Of a stretch of 64,000 nucleotides of DNA, positions 9,281 to 18,471 are shown piece by piece (position 1 is the first letter of the stretch; each line of letters starts with the position of its first letter). Below the pieces are notes generated by a model. The model was not told the DNA's origin and made no database searches. It saw nothing but the letters and a program-made list of their open reading frames with translations. The translations under genes and the position numbers were made by a program. The stretch comes from Prionace glauca (lineage: Eukaryota > Chordata > Chondrichthyes > Carcharhiniformes > Carcharhinidae): NCBI GenBank assembly GCA_037974335.1, contig CM075761.1, forward strand, positions 11,337,790-11,401,789, read 5' to 3'.

Positions 9281-12200
9281 GTGAGATATCTTCGTTATAT
9301 TCAGATAGAGTGGAGAAAGATTTGGATAGAGTGAAGAGGCAGAAACTGTTTCCAATGGCAGAAGTTTCTGGAGCCAATGGAAAACGGATTGAAGAATCCG
9401 GTAATAGTAACAGAGAGGGAGATTAGGGGACTATTTTTTTTGAACCCATCTGAGTTGTGAGCTGGAAGGCTCTGCCTGAAAGGGCGGAGGGAGCAGATCC
9501 AACAGGAACTTTCAAAATGGCGGAATTGGATACATATTTAAAGGGGGGAAATTCAGTAATATTAACGAAATCTTTCAGGGATTCAACTAAACCCGAAGGG
9601 CCGAACGGAATCTCGCCCCCCCTTCCCTCCCACCCCCCACACCCCCTTGCTCCAGCTGTGCTATAATGTACGCTTCGCGTGCAAGTTTAACTTAACAATG
9701 ACTCAAATGTTGCTGAGAAAATGCAACCTCGATTATTAACAATGATTAGAATGGAATTAATCTGATTCCCTATTTTTCCTGACATATGTGGTGTGAATGG
9801 GCTACCTTAACAATATTGTCCACTTTGGACAGAAAGCTTTTCAAGTAGAACTTCAGAGTCAGTTATACATTTTGAACTAACTATAGCGCCAAAAGTCAAC
9901 GGAGGAGAAGAAGAAACGAAACAAAAATACAAAGTGCTGGAACTTTCTGGAAGGTTAGCACAGCCGCATCACAGCGCCAGGAATTCGCCTTGAATTTCCG
10001 GCTTGGGTCACTGTCTGCAGAGTTTGCACGTTCTCCGCGTGTCTGCGTGGGTTTCCTCGTGGTTCTCCTCTTTCTTCCCAAAGTCCAAAGATGCGCGCGT
10101 TAGTTTGAACGGTCACGCTAAATTGTCCCTGTGTAACAGGGGATTAGCAGTGCAACTACGTGGGTTTGCGGGAATAGGGATATGAGGGACTGTGATCGGT
10201 GCAGAACTCGATGGACTGAACGGCCTCCTTCTGCACTGGAGGCATTGAATGATTCTGGGATTCTGAGAGCATCGGCGGAGAGGCAATGGAGCTCTGACCG
10301 AGAGTCACCCAGACTCGAAACATGGTTCTATTCTCTCTCCACTGATGCTTTCAGACCGAGAATCGTCGAGTCAGTTTGTTCAGTGCTCAAGGAGGCCACT
10401 TAGCCCATCGAGTCGGCACTGATCACAATTCCCATAACCCCACTGAGATCTTCCAGCATTTTCTGTTTTTTTTGTTCAGTTTCAGGCATGCGCAGTCATT
10501 CGCGTTTCTATAAGGAGAGACACGGGATGGAAGCAATAGTTGAAAAATGTAATTTTATTGAAGGTCTTTGGATGATGAACATCACCCAGTTCCCATGCAC
10601 CCCCTCCCCAGTGTTGAAACCAGATGTACTGGTGAATGGACTGGTATTATATCTTTCGAAAGGAAAATAGGAAAACTAACACCATAATCAGAGCGATTTT
10701 AACGGAGCCATTGTTTTTCTGAATCGGGCATTTTTGTGATTGATTTGACTTGGTTTATTATTGTCACCTGTATTACTAGAGACTGAAATGTGTAGTTTGT
10801 CGCGGTCTACACAGAGAAAGCATACTGTATATAGAGACGGAAAGGCGAGAGTACAGAATGTCCCATTACCATCATAATTCGAATGTCGAGAAATATCAAC
10901 TGTGTGTGAGGTGGGTCCATTCAAAAGTCTGACAGCAGCAGGGAAGAAACTGTTCTTGAGTCGGTCGGTACGGGACCTCAGACTTTGGTATTTTTTCTCC
11001 CAATGGAAGAAGACGGAATAGGGAATGCCCAAAGTGCGTAGGGTCCTTGATTATGCTGGCTGCTTTTCCCCGAGGCAGCGGGAAGTGTCACTGGATGGAA
11101 GGCTGGTTTGAGATTTGCTTCCAACTGGCTTTCAGTCGGCTGTCTTCATGGGATGGTCCATAAACTGAGGTGACTGTTGTTCTCTCTCTTTCCCAGTTAT
11201 GGTGTCTCAGCTAACCGTGTCCCAGTCTCCGCCGGTTCAGACGCTCCCTGCGGGGAATCCTGCTAAGTTCAGCTGCCGCAACCAGGAGGAAGCTGCTGGC
11301 TCTGTCTTCTGGTACAGAAAGAGGGGGAGAAACGACCTGGATGCCGTTCACACAGTGTCCCAGAACAGCCCTCCTAAGGGGAAGTTTTCCAGTGAGATTT
11401 CTGGAGATGGGCGTATTTTCTCACTAATCATTGCGAATTCCGGGATAAATGATTCCGGGATGTATTACTGTGCAATCTCCAATTTCCCGAAAATGGCCCA
11501 AATATTTGGCAATGGCTCCAAATTAGTGATTACAGGTAAATCCCATTATTATTCTATTGCAGTGGGTATCTCAAAGCAATTAAAGTTTCCTCTTCCACCA
11601 ATTAATGAGTGTTCTGTTTCATTTCAGCGGGTTCCCTCACCGTATTCCTCCTCACCCCGCCGCTGAATGAGATTCCCGCCATGGGAAGGGTCCCTTTGTT
11701 GTGTTTGGTCAGAGGCGCGTCTCCCGATTCCTTTCCCGTCCGCTGGAATGTTACGGGGCGGGATACCGAGGGGCAGACCGATTCGGAGGCACTGGAGCCG
11801 GACGGGACCTACACCGTCAGGAGTTACATCAGCCTCCCGGCGGAAACTTGGAGAAGCGGCGCTCGCTGCACTTGCGCCGTTCAGGTCAACTCCAGTGAAC
11901 TCATTCTCAGTGACATTGTCTCATCACAGAGAGGTAACTATTCACAATGACCATTTTTTTTCAATTCATTTAATATTAACGGGACAATTTACCAAGAGCA
12001 GTCCAAGTCTATAAATTACAAATGTCTCTGTGGGCATCTCCATGGAGGTCTAAATCACCACTGTCCTATCATAGTCCTCCCAGATTCGTTTTCTACATAA
12101 GAACATAAGAAATAGGAGCAGGAGTAGGCCATCTAACCCCTCGAGCCTGCCACGCCATTCAATAAGATCATGGCTGATCTGAAGTGGCTCAGTTCCACTT

Positions 12201-15200
12201 TCCGGCTTTCTCCCCATAACCCTTAATCCCCTTGCCTACCAAAAACCTATCTACCCGCGTCTTAAATCTGATATTTTACATCTTCTGTCGAAAACTGTGA
12301 ATGTTCAAGCAATGAAATACTTTTTTTTGAGAACGGATAGATTAAACGGTGAGGGAAAGAGCGGGAAAGTGAGGTTTATGGGCACGCTTAGCCATAGTGT
12401 TAATGGATGGCAGAGGAGACGAGTTAAGCCGAATGAATGAGCTCTTCCTCTCTCCTACTTCTTATCTCTGGCTAAGACACCGTCTGAAGGCCAGGGACCA
12501 ATATGTCAGTGTGTAAAATTGGATTGTGTGATTAGATCCCCAGTGTCGCATTCTATCACAGCACGGCGTTGAACCATTTATTAAATCCTCCTTCTGTCTC
12601 TCTACTTTAATCCCATTCAGTTACACCGGATGTCCTGCAGATGCTTCTGGTTCCTCCCATACTCCAAAGATGTGTGCGTTCGGTGAATTGGCCGGGCTAA
12701 ATTGTTCCTCAATGTCCAAAGATGTGCAGATTAGGTGGATTGGCCGTTTTAAATTGCCCCTTAATGTCAAAGGATATGTAGGTCATGTGGATCGGCCATG
12801 GTTAATTGAATCCAAGTGTCATGAATCCACAGGTTCGTTGGATTGGCCATGCTAAATTGTCTCTTAGTGTTAGAAGATGTCCAGGTTAGGTGGATCAGCC
12901 ATGCTAAGTTGCCTTTAGTGTCCAAGCTGCGCGGGATAGTTGGATTAACTTTGACAAATTGTGAGTTTGAGTCCAAAGATGTGTAGGTTAGGGTGGATTG
13001 GCCATATTAAATTGTCCCTTAGTGCCCAAAGATGTGTAGGTTAGGGTGGATTGGCCATGCTAAATTGTCCCTTAGTGCCCAAAGATGTATAGGTTGGCGA
13101 GATTGGCCATGCTAAATTGTCCCTTAGTGTCCAAAGATGTGCAGGTTAGGTGGATTGGCCATGCTAACTTGCCCGTTAGTGTTCAATGATTTGTAAATCA
13201 GGTGGATTGGCCACGCTAAATTGTCCCTAAATTGTGTAGGTTAGTTGCTTTGGCCATAGCAGATGGTCCCTTAGTGTCACAGTAAATATTCGGTCATATG
13301 CTCTGTCTGAGGCCAGAACTCTCCATTCACCTGACGAAGGGGCAAACCCCGAAATCTCGTGAGTTGACTACCAAGTAAATTGGTTGGACTTTAACCTGGT
13401 GTTGTGAGACTTCTAACGGTGTTTACCCCAGTCCAACGCCGGCCTCCCCACATCGTATCTTTCTCGGTCAGTCTGTCCGAGCGCATTATTAGCATCTGTT
13501 TCACTCTCGCTCTACCTTCAGTGATTGATCTCTCTCTCTCTGTCTCTCTGTCTCTCTCTCTGTCTCTCCCTCATCTCTCCCTTTATTTATTGGCTTATCT
13601 AGTATTCGCCTGTGTTCTATATGTACATTTTTTGTGCTAGTCACATGGTGCTCCATCTAAGTGTCCACCTATCGCTCTCCAGGGGTATTTATTTTGTTCT
13701 CTCCTTTCTGTTCTTCCTCAAAATCTGTATGTTTCCTCAATGCAAATCGAGCTAAGTACTTCTGGACAAGTTAACTGTTCTATCAATTCTGTCTGTCTCT
13801 CCATCTAAGTTTGGGAGAGCTTAAACTGAGAGCCATGGGCAGGTTATTGCTGGACATGCATTGATTCGATTGGATTTCATCTGATTTCACTGACTACTGT
13901 CAAATGCATCAGTACACATTGGAAAGAATATTTTCTTGTGTGTTATGCAGGGAAAACATAGCGTACGAATGGAAGGAAAGAGAAGAGTGCAGAAAGTAGT
14001 GTCACAGCCATTGCTAGGGTATAGAGAAAGATCAACATAATACGGGGGTAGGTGGGTCCATTCAAAAGTCTGACGGTAGCAGTGAAGAAACAATGTTTGA
14101 GTCAGTTGGTACATCACCTCTGAGTATTTTTGAATCATTATTTCTGTCCACATATCTGGGGTACTTTTTTCACACACACAGCGTGTTTAGTGTCTGGAAC
14201 AAGCTGCCACAGGTAATAGTAGAGGTGGGTACAATTTTAAGCATAGATAAGGCTCATGGGTGGAGGGGGGACTCGTAATGTTACAATGGCGGTGTGGGCT
14301 CGTTGGGCCGAAGGGCCTGTTTCCCGGGCTGTTCTTTGGTAAGATCGTTATGGGGGGATATGGGCCAAACACAGGCAAGTGAGACTAGCTTCGTGATTAA
14401 TAAAGGGGGTGGGATAGACAAGTTGGTGCGAAGTGTCTGTTTCCATCCTGTCAGACTTGGTGACTCTATGAATCTACTTCGTGCTTTATTTGTTTGTTGT
14501 TTAAACTGGACTCTGTAACATGTTGGTTCTTTCTCTTCCCTGAATTCTTTACACTCTCCCCCTTTCCCTCAGTGTGCACTGTTCAAAAAGTGCTCAGTCC
14601 CCCTGTCATTATCTCTGTCTCTCCCTGTGTCCTGCTGGAAACATTCTTTTTTTTTTAAATCACTCGATTGGGCAACACGGTGGCACAATTGTTCGCCCTG
14701 ATGTCTCATAGCGCCAAGAGGCCCGGGTTCAATCCCGGATTCGGGGGGTGGGGAGGGGATGGGGACGTCTGGATGGAGTCTGCGCATTCTCCCCGTGTTT
14801 GCGTGAATTTCCTCCCGGCGCACCGGTTTTCTCCCACATTCCAAAGATGCGCAGGTTAGGTTGATTCGCCCTATTAAGTTGAGCCAAGTGTCAGGGGAAT
14901 TAGCCAGGTAAATACATGAGGTGACAGGGATGGAGTGGGATTGTTGTCAGTGTCGACTCGATGGCCCGAAGGCCTTCTTCTGCACTGTGGGATTCTATAG
15001 TTATTCTCTAACTGAATCTATCACTCCCTCCCTTGATCTCTCTGTGTGCCCTGTTCAATAAAAATGCTCAGTCTCTCTGTTAATATCTCTCTCCACCTCG
15101 CCTTGTGTTCTGTTCAGTAAGTGCTACTCTATTGCATGATGGGAAAGTGTGCAAAAAACCTTTTTGCCATTTTCCGGTCAAACTAGATTTGACAAAATCC

Positions 15201-18065
15201 TTAGTTTGTTTAATTATTTCCTCACTTTCGTGGAGTGAAAGTTTAATTCTTTTTTGCAGATCATCCGTCCACATCCAGCTGTAATTTGCTGTTTTTCGGG
15301 GGTTTGTCGGTTGCGGCGCTTCTCCTTCTGGGATTGGTCCTTGTGGCCGGAAGAATGATCTGCAGGAACCGGCACAGAGGTAGCGATTGTTGGGGTGGGG
15401 GCGCTGTTACTCCGCGGCTCTCTCAATCCACTCATTTATCTCCGAGTTATTAATCATTCTGAGCGAGTTCGGTGTGAGATGAATCCATTTTAAATTTCAG
15501 TTTAAATCCTTCTTTCTAACAGGAACAGCGCACTGTGATGAGGAACTGACAGAATCCAGAGAACAGAAACAGAATAAAGAGGTGAATGAATGCAATTATT
15601 GTTGTTGTACCACACAGATTATTTTTTATTAATTATTAATCCACGGTTTAGAATTCACAACCAACACAGAAAATTCTGGAAATTCTCAACAACCCTGGCG
15701 GCATCACGGACAGAGAAAGTTTCGAGGCCGAATGACACTTCTTCAAAGTTAGATTTTTTGTTCAACTTATTCGTGGTACATTTGATTTGAATTGATTTAC
15801 TATTGTCGCATGTATTAACGTACAGTGCAAAGTATTGGTTTTTTTTGCGTATGATACGGGCAAAGCATACCATTCATAGAGTACACAGATTTGATTTATT
15901 ATTCTCACGTGTACTGGGATACAGTGAAAAGTATTGTTCCTTGCGCCCTATCCAGGCACAGCATACAGTTCATAGAGTACATAGATTTGATTTATTATTG
16001 CCATATATATTGGGATACAGTGAAAAGTGTTGTGTCTTGTGCTGTGTACAGAGAAGGCATACCGTTCATGGGGAAGGAAAGGAGCGAGTGAAGAATGTGG
16101 TGTTACCGTCATGCCTAGGGTGTGGAGAAAGACCAATTTAGTGTGAGGTAGGCCCATTCAAAATTCTGATGGCTGCAAGAAAGAAACTGCTCTTCCTTTG
16201 GTTGGCACGTGACCCTAGGATTCAGTTTCTTTTTTCCCGATGGAAATAGGTGGAAGAGAGCAAGTCCAGGATGTGTGGGGTCCTTAATTAGGCTGGCTGC
16301 TTTGCCGTGGCAGCAGGAAGTGTCGACAGATTCAGTAGATGGGAGGCTGGTTTGAATGATGGGACTGGGCCTCATTCATGACCCTTTGTAGTTCTTGCGG
16401 TTTTGGTCAGAGCAGGAGCCATACCAAGCTTTCTCACTTTGGAAGATGTTCTTGCTCTCGAGGGAGTGCAGTCATGGTTTAACAGGCTGATTCCGGAATG
16501 GAAGGACTGATATTTGAGGGGAGATTGACGAGGTTATGATTGTTTTCTCTTGAGTTCAGACAAATGATGGGGTTGGGGGGGTGGGGGGGGGGGGTGGATT
16601 TCACAGACATATAAAGTTCTAACAGGACTAGGCTTGTTATATGCAAGGAGGAGGTTCCCGATGGTGGGGAGAGTCCAGAACCATGGGCCACAGTCTGAGA
16701 TTTTAGGTAGACCATCCAGGACGGAGGTGAATAGATATTTCATCACCCAAAGATTGGTGAACCTGTGGAATTCGTTACCACAGGAAGTTGTTGATGCCAA
16801 AACATTGAATGTATTCAAGAGGCAGCTGGATATCGCACTTGGGGGCGAAGGTTAAGAACGTAAGAACATAAAAAATAGGGTCAGGAGTAGGCCACCGAGC
16901 CCTCCGAGCCTGCTCCGCCATTCAATAAGATCACGGCTGATCTGAAGTGGATCAGTTCCACTTTCCCGCTTTCTCCCCTTAATTCCCCTGTCTATCAGAA
17001 ACCTATCTACCCGTGTCTTCAATATATTCAGCGAGGTAGCCTCCGCCACTTCAACAGGCAGAGAATTACCGAGATTCACCACCCTTTGAGTGTAAAAGTT
17101 CCTCTTCAACTCCGTTCGAATCTGCCTCCCCCCCCCCCCCCCTCCACCCCTTATCTTGAGGCTGTGCCCTCTAGTCCTGCTGTCCTTTCTGAGCGTGAAG
17201 AATCTCTCTACCTCTACCCTATCCATCCTCTTCATTATCTTATACGTCTCTATAAGATCCCCCCCATCCTTCTAAACCCCAACGAGGACAGATCCAGTCT
17301 ATTTAGTCTCTCTTCATAGTCCAACCCCGTCATCTCCGGCATCAGCCGAGTGAACCTCATCTGCACTCCCTCCAAGGCCAAAATGTCTTTGCACAAGTGC
17401 GGCGACCAAAACTGCACACAGTACGCCAGCTGCGGCCTCACCAATGCCCCGTATATTGCAGCAAGACCTCTCTGCTTTTATATGAGGAGAAAGCAGGATT
17501 AGGCTATAGGGCTAGATGATCAACTGTGATCATAATGAATGTTGGAGCAGACTTGAAAGGCCAAATGACATCCCCCTGCTGCTATCTTCTATGTTCTATG
17601 TAAAAGCAGCCAGCATAATCAAGGACCCCACACACCCTGGACAAACACTTTTCCACCTTCTTCCTTTAGGAAGAAAGAAACATCAGTCTGAGGTCACGTG
17701 TCAACCGACCCAAGAACAGCTTAGATCATTGATCATAGCTTCTTCTCTGCTACCCTCAGACATTAGAATTAACTGCCTCATATTAAGTTGATCTTTCTCG
17801 ACACGCGAGCTATCACTGTAATATTATAATCTGCACTCTCTCCATTCTTGGTACTCATTGTCTGTATACTGGACAAGAAGCAATACTTTTCAATGCATAT
17901 TAATTTATGAGCTAATAATAAATCAAATCAAATCAAATCAAATCACTTGTTCACACAGTGCGGGTCAGCATTCTGGTCACTAAAACGCTACACAGAGCAT
18001 TATGCCTTTGGAACTGAGACGGATAGATTTATGTTAGTGACTAGATAAAGAATTAATCAATGTCG

Positions 18066-18099
<34 letters not shown>

Positions 18100-18109
18100 T
18101 TGTGTGTGT

Positions 18110-18158
<49 letters not shown>

Positions 18159-18471
18159 TGTGTGTTTGTGTGTGAGTGTGTGTGTGTTTGTGTGTGTGTG
18201 TTGATTTACCCGTCAACCATGAACTGATTGAATAGAATAGTCATGATGTGGAGATGCCGGCGTTGGACTGGGATAAAGACATTAAGAAGTCTCACAACAC
18301 CAGGTTACTGTCCAAGGGTTGGACTTGAACCTGGTGTGTGAGACTTCTTACTGAGTAGAATGGTGCCAGGGAAAAGGGGGGACTCAATGGTGTGGATTGC
18401 ACTAACAGATCTCCTTTCATCCACAGACGCTTTACGCTCGCCTGGCCTTTAACGAGGATCCACAACTCTAA
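9238..18471 (+). CDS. VJ-C1 immunoglobulin-superfamily receptor with one ITIM (six coding exons)
   Basis: Exons 9238-9280, 11197-11535, 11628-11933, 15260-15379, 15523-15581 and 18427-18471 join in compatible phases (1,1,1,1,0) into 912 nt, 303 residues. Order: signal peptide (1-18), V domain with C41, W53, the DSGMYYC block (C106) and a J-like strand FGNGSKLVITG (118-128), C1 domain (C153, W167, C210), transmembrane helix (239-260, no charged residue) and a 43-residue tail with the ITIM TLYARL (Y292). Such tails recruit SH2 phosphatases, so an inhibitory leukocyte receptor at the plasma membrane is inferred. V and C1 resemble antigen-receptor domains, but the gene has no recombination signal that I can see. 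SIRP (V-C1-C1) and fish NITRs are the closest architectures I know. It is not a standard Ig or TCR gene. Four N-x-S/T sites are present. Exact orthology is unknown to me. Confidence 0.85.
9950..10264 (+). mobile_element. tRNA-headed SINE (intron 1)
   Basis: GGTTAGCACAGCCGCATCAC resembles a tRNA A-box head; CACGTTCTCCGCGTGTCTGC and GCTAAATTGTCCCTGTGTAA are the body shared with copies at 14.7, 22.2, 30.5, 36.9, 43.5 and 47.8 kb. The end (CTCGATGGACTGAACGGCCT) is a diverged form of the LINE-like hairpin tail. Confidence 0.75.
10265..10734. other. Intron 1 sequence without a recognised element
   Basis: A short piece near 10380-10440 resembles a retroposon tail. The 60-residue open frame at 10488 has no recognisable domain and no splice context that fits the receptor. 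Confidence 0.4.
10735..11125 (-). mobile_element. AATCAAATC-tailed LINE 3' end (intron 1)
   Basis: TTGATTTGACTTGGTTTATT at the left marks the reversed tail. GTCCATTCAAAAGTCTGACA and CAGCAGGGAAGAAACTGTTC are the body shared with the copies at 13.9, 16.1 and 23.2 kb. It ends about 70 bases before the V exon. Confidence 0.75.
11197..11535 (+). CDS. Exon 2: V domain with J-like strand
   Basis: The acceptor TTCTCTCTCTTTCCCAG precedes 11197; the exon ends in phase 1 before GTAAATCC. It encodes residues 15-127: QLTVSQSPPVQTLPAG (A-A' strands), FSC (C41), VFWYRKRG (C strand, W53), FSLIIANSG, NDSGMYYC (E-F strands, C106), a short CDR3-like loop ISNFPKMAQ and the J-like G strand IFGNGSKLVIT with the FGxG bulge. 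V and J parts are one exon in the germline. I see no CACAGTG-type heptamer at the seam or at the exon ends, so rearrangement is not expected. Confidence 0.9.
11628..11933 (+). CDS. Exon 3: C1-set Ig domain
   Basis: The acceptor TGTTTCATTTCAG follows an intron of only 92 bp. Residues 128-229: AGSLTVFLLTPPLNE (A strand, as in Ig/TCR constant domains), VPLLCLVRGASP (B strand, C153), FPVRWNVTG (C strand, W167), YTVRSYISLPAETWRSGA (D-E strands) and CTCAVQV (F strand, C210). The Ser-x-Pro-x-x-Trp-x-Ser-Gly pattern before the second Cys is typical of antigen-receptor constant domains. C208, two residues before C210, is extra and replaces the usual Tyr. The domain ends with a likely stalk (SDIVSSQR). 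Donor GTAACTAT. Confidence 0.9.
12097..12267 (-). mobile_element. CR1-C 3' end (intron 3)
   Basis: TAAGAACATAAGAAATAGGA start and CATTCAATAAGATCATGGCT body are diagnostic of CR1-C in reverse orientation. 171 bp, 5' truncated. Diverged relative to the copy at 3.7 kb. Confidence 0.85.
12664..13278 (+). repeat. Minisatellite derived from SINE body, 53-bp unit (intron 3)
   Basis: About eleven tandem units built on CCAAAGATGTGCAGGTTAGG, GGATTGGCCATGCTAAATTG and TCCCTTAGTG. The central units are exactly 53 bp apart (12973, 13026, 13079). The unit equals an internal stretch of the tRNA-headed SINE. The preceding bases (12630-12663) read as SINE body upstream of that stretch, so the array grew inside one SINE copy. 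Confidence 0.85.
13296..13455 (+). mobile_element. Penelope-like terminal repeat fragment (intron 3)
   Basis: CTGTCTGAGGCCAGAACTCT, CCATTCACCTGACGAAGG and GGACTTTAACCTGGTGTTGT match the right terminus of the Penelope-like element at 45.1-45.3 kb. Only this terminus is present. Old relic. Confidence 0.65.
13858..14118 (-). mobile_element. AATCAAATC-tailed LINE 3' end (intron 3)
   Basis: Reversed tail near 13866, then GTCCATTCAAAAGTCTGACG body. Diverged, about 260 bp. Confidence 0.65.
14163..14341 (+). mobile_element. LINE 3' end with TTCTTTG-type tail (intron 3)
   Basis: CACACACAGCGTGTTTAGTG (RT end: FTQ...VWNKLP equivalents) leads to GGCTCGTTGGGCCGAAGGGC and CCTGTTTCCCGGGCTGTTCT. Same family tail as 22.1 and 41.6 kb. 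Confidence 0.7.
14346..14475 (+). mobile_element. Second CR1-like 3' end (intron 3)
   Basis: GGGGGATATGGGCCAAACAC through GTGTCTGTTTCCATCCTGTC and GACTCTATGAATCTAC has the form of another CR1 subfamily tail, directly after the previous one. Confidence 0.55.
14671..15003 (+). mobile_element. tRNA-headed SINE (intron 3)
   Basis: Head GGGCAACACGGTGGCACAAT and B-box-like GGGTTCAATCCC, body GCGCATTCTCCCCGTGTTTG and CCAAAGATGCGCAGGTTAGG, tail TCGATGGCCCGAAGGCCTTC and CTGCACTGTGGGATTCTATA. Nearly complete. Confidence 0.85.
15260..15379 (+). CDS. Exon 4: stalk and transmembrane helix
   Basis: Acceptor TTCTTTTTTGCAG at 15259. The exon encodes residues 230-269: stalk DHPSTSSC, helix NLLFFGGLSVAALLLLGLV to about residue 260, then the basic stop-transfer RMICRNRHR. 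The helix has no Lys, Arg, Asp or Glu, so pairing with an ITAM adaptor such as DAP12 through a charged residue is not expected. Donor GTAGCGAT, phase 1. Confidence 0.85.
15523..15581 (+). CDS. Exon 5: membrane-proximal cytoplasmic segment
   Basis: Acceptor TCTTTCTAACAG; encodes GTAHCDEELTESREQKQNKE, charged and presumably disordered, ending in phase 0 before GTGAATGA. The junction with exon 4 is 143 bp upstream. It has no tyrosine. Confidence 0.75.
15777..16431 (-). mobile_element. AATCAAATC-tailed LINE 3' part with triplicated tail (intron 5)
   Basis: Reversed tail from 15777; GATTTGATTTATTATT recurs at about 15890 and 15985, giving three tail units of about 95 bp as in the copy at 8.4 kb. 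The body continues through GTCCTTAATTAGGCTGGCTG to 16431. Confidence 0.75.
16432..17602 (+). mobile_element. CR1-J LINE 3' part, split by a CR1-C copy (intron 5)
   Basis: 16432-16852 holds the RT C-terminal end (frame fragments equivalent to FITQRLVNLWNSLPQEVVDA). It resumes at 17483 with GAGAAAGCAGGATTAGGCTA and ends in CTATCTTCTATGTTCTATGT. A copy of the same family lies at 63.6-63.9 kb. Confidence 0.75.
16853..17482 (-). mobile_element. CR1-C 3' part inserted in CR1-J (intron 5)
   Basis: 630 bp in reverse orientation. The minus-strand frame fragment at 17235 reads KRMDRVEVERFFTLRKDSRT and RVVNLGNSLPVEVAEA. It interrupts CR1-J between 16852 and 17483, so it is the younger insertion. A C-run (17131-17149) has expanded in it. 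Confidence 0.85.
17603..17946 (+). mobile_element. AATCAAATC-tailed LINE 3' end (intron 5)
   Basis: AGCAGCCAGCATAATCAAGG through CTGAGGTCACGTGTCAACCG to a tail with four AATCA repeats at 17924-17946. Confidence 0.8.
18064..18203 (+). repeat. (TG)n microsatellite (intron 5)
   Basis: 140 bases of TG repeat with a few TT and TC interruptions, about 220 bases upstream of the ITIM exon. Confidence 0.95.
18240..18352 (+). mobile_element. Short fold-back element with Penelope-like termini (intron 5)
   Basis: TCATGATGTGGAGATGCCGG and GAAGTCTCACAACACCAGGT are followed at once by the reverse complement end CCTGGTGTGTGAGACTTCTT. Only the inverted ends are left. Ends 74 bases before the ITIM exon. Confidence 0.65.
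18427..18471 (+). CDS. Exon 6: ITIM and C terminus
   Basis: Acceptor CTCCTTTCATCCACAG; phase-0 codons encode TLYARLAFNEDPQL and TAA. T-x-Y-x-x-L fits the ITIM consensus (S/I/V/L/T-x-Y-x-x-I/V/L) and the YARL(x)F form is common in SIRP- and NITR-like tails. The exon is separated from exon 5 by 2.8 kb of repeats. Its assignment to this gene rests on phase, splice site and motif, not on transcript data. Confidence 0.72.
   Translation, partial: TLYARLAFNEDPQL

Noticed and set aside
11197-11933. Conventional shark Ig light chain or TCR locus
   Set aside because: V and J are one exon without visible recombination signals, and the C1 exon splices in phase to a TM and ITIM tail rather than ending as a secreted or TCR-type constant region.
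12670-12976. Open frames with Trp-rich repeats
   Set aside because: Translations of the 53-bp SINE-derived minisatellite.
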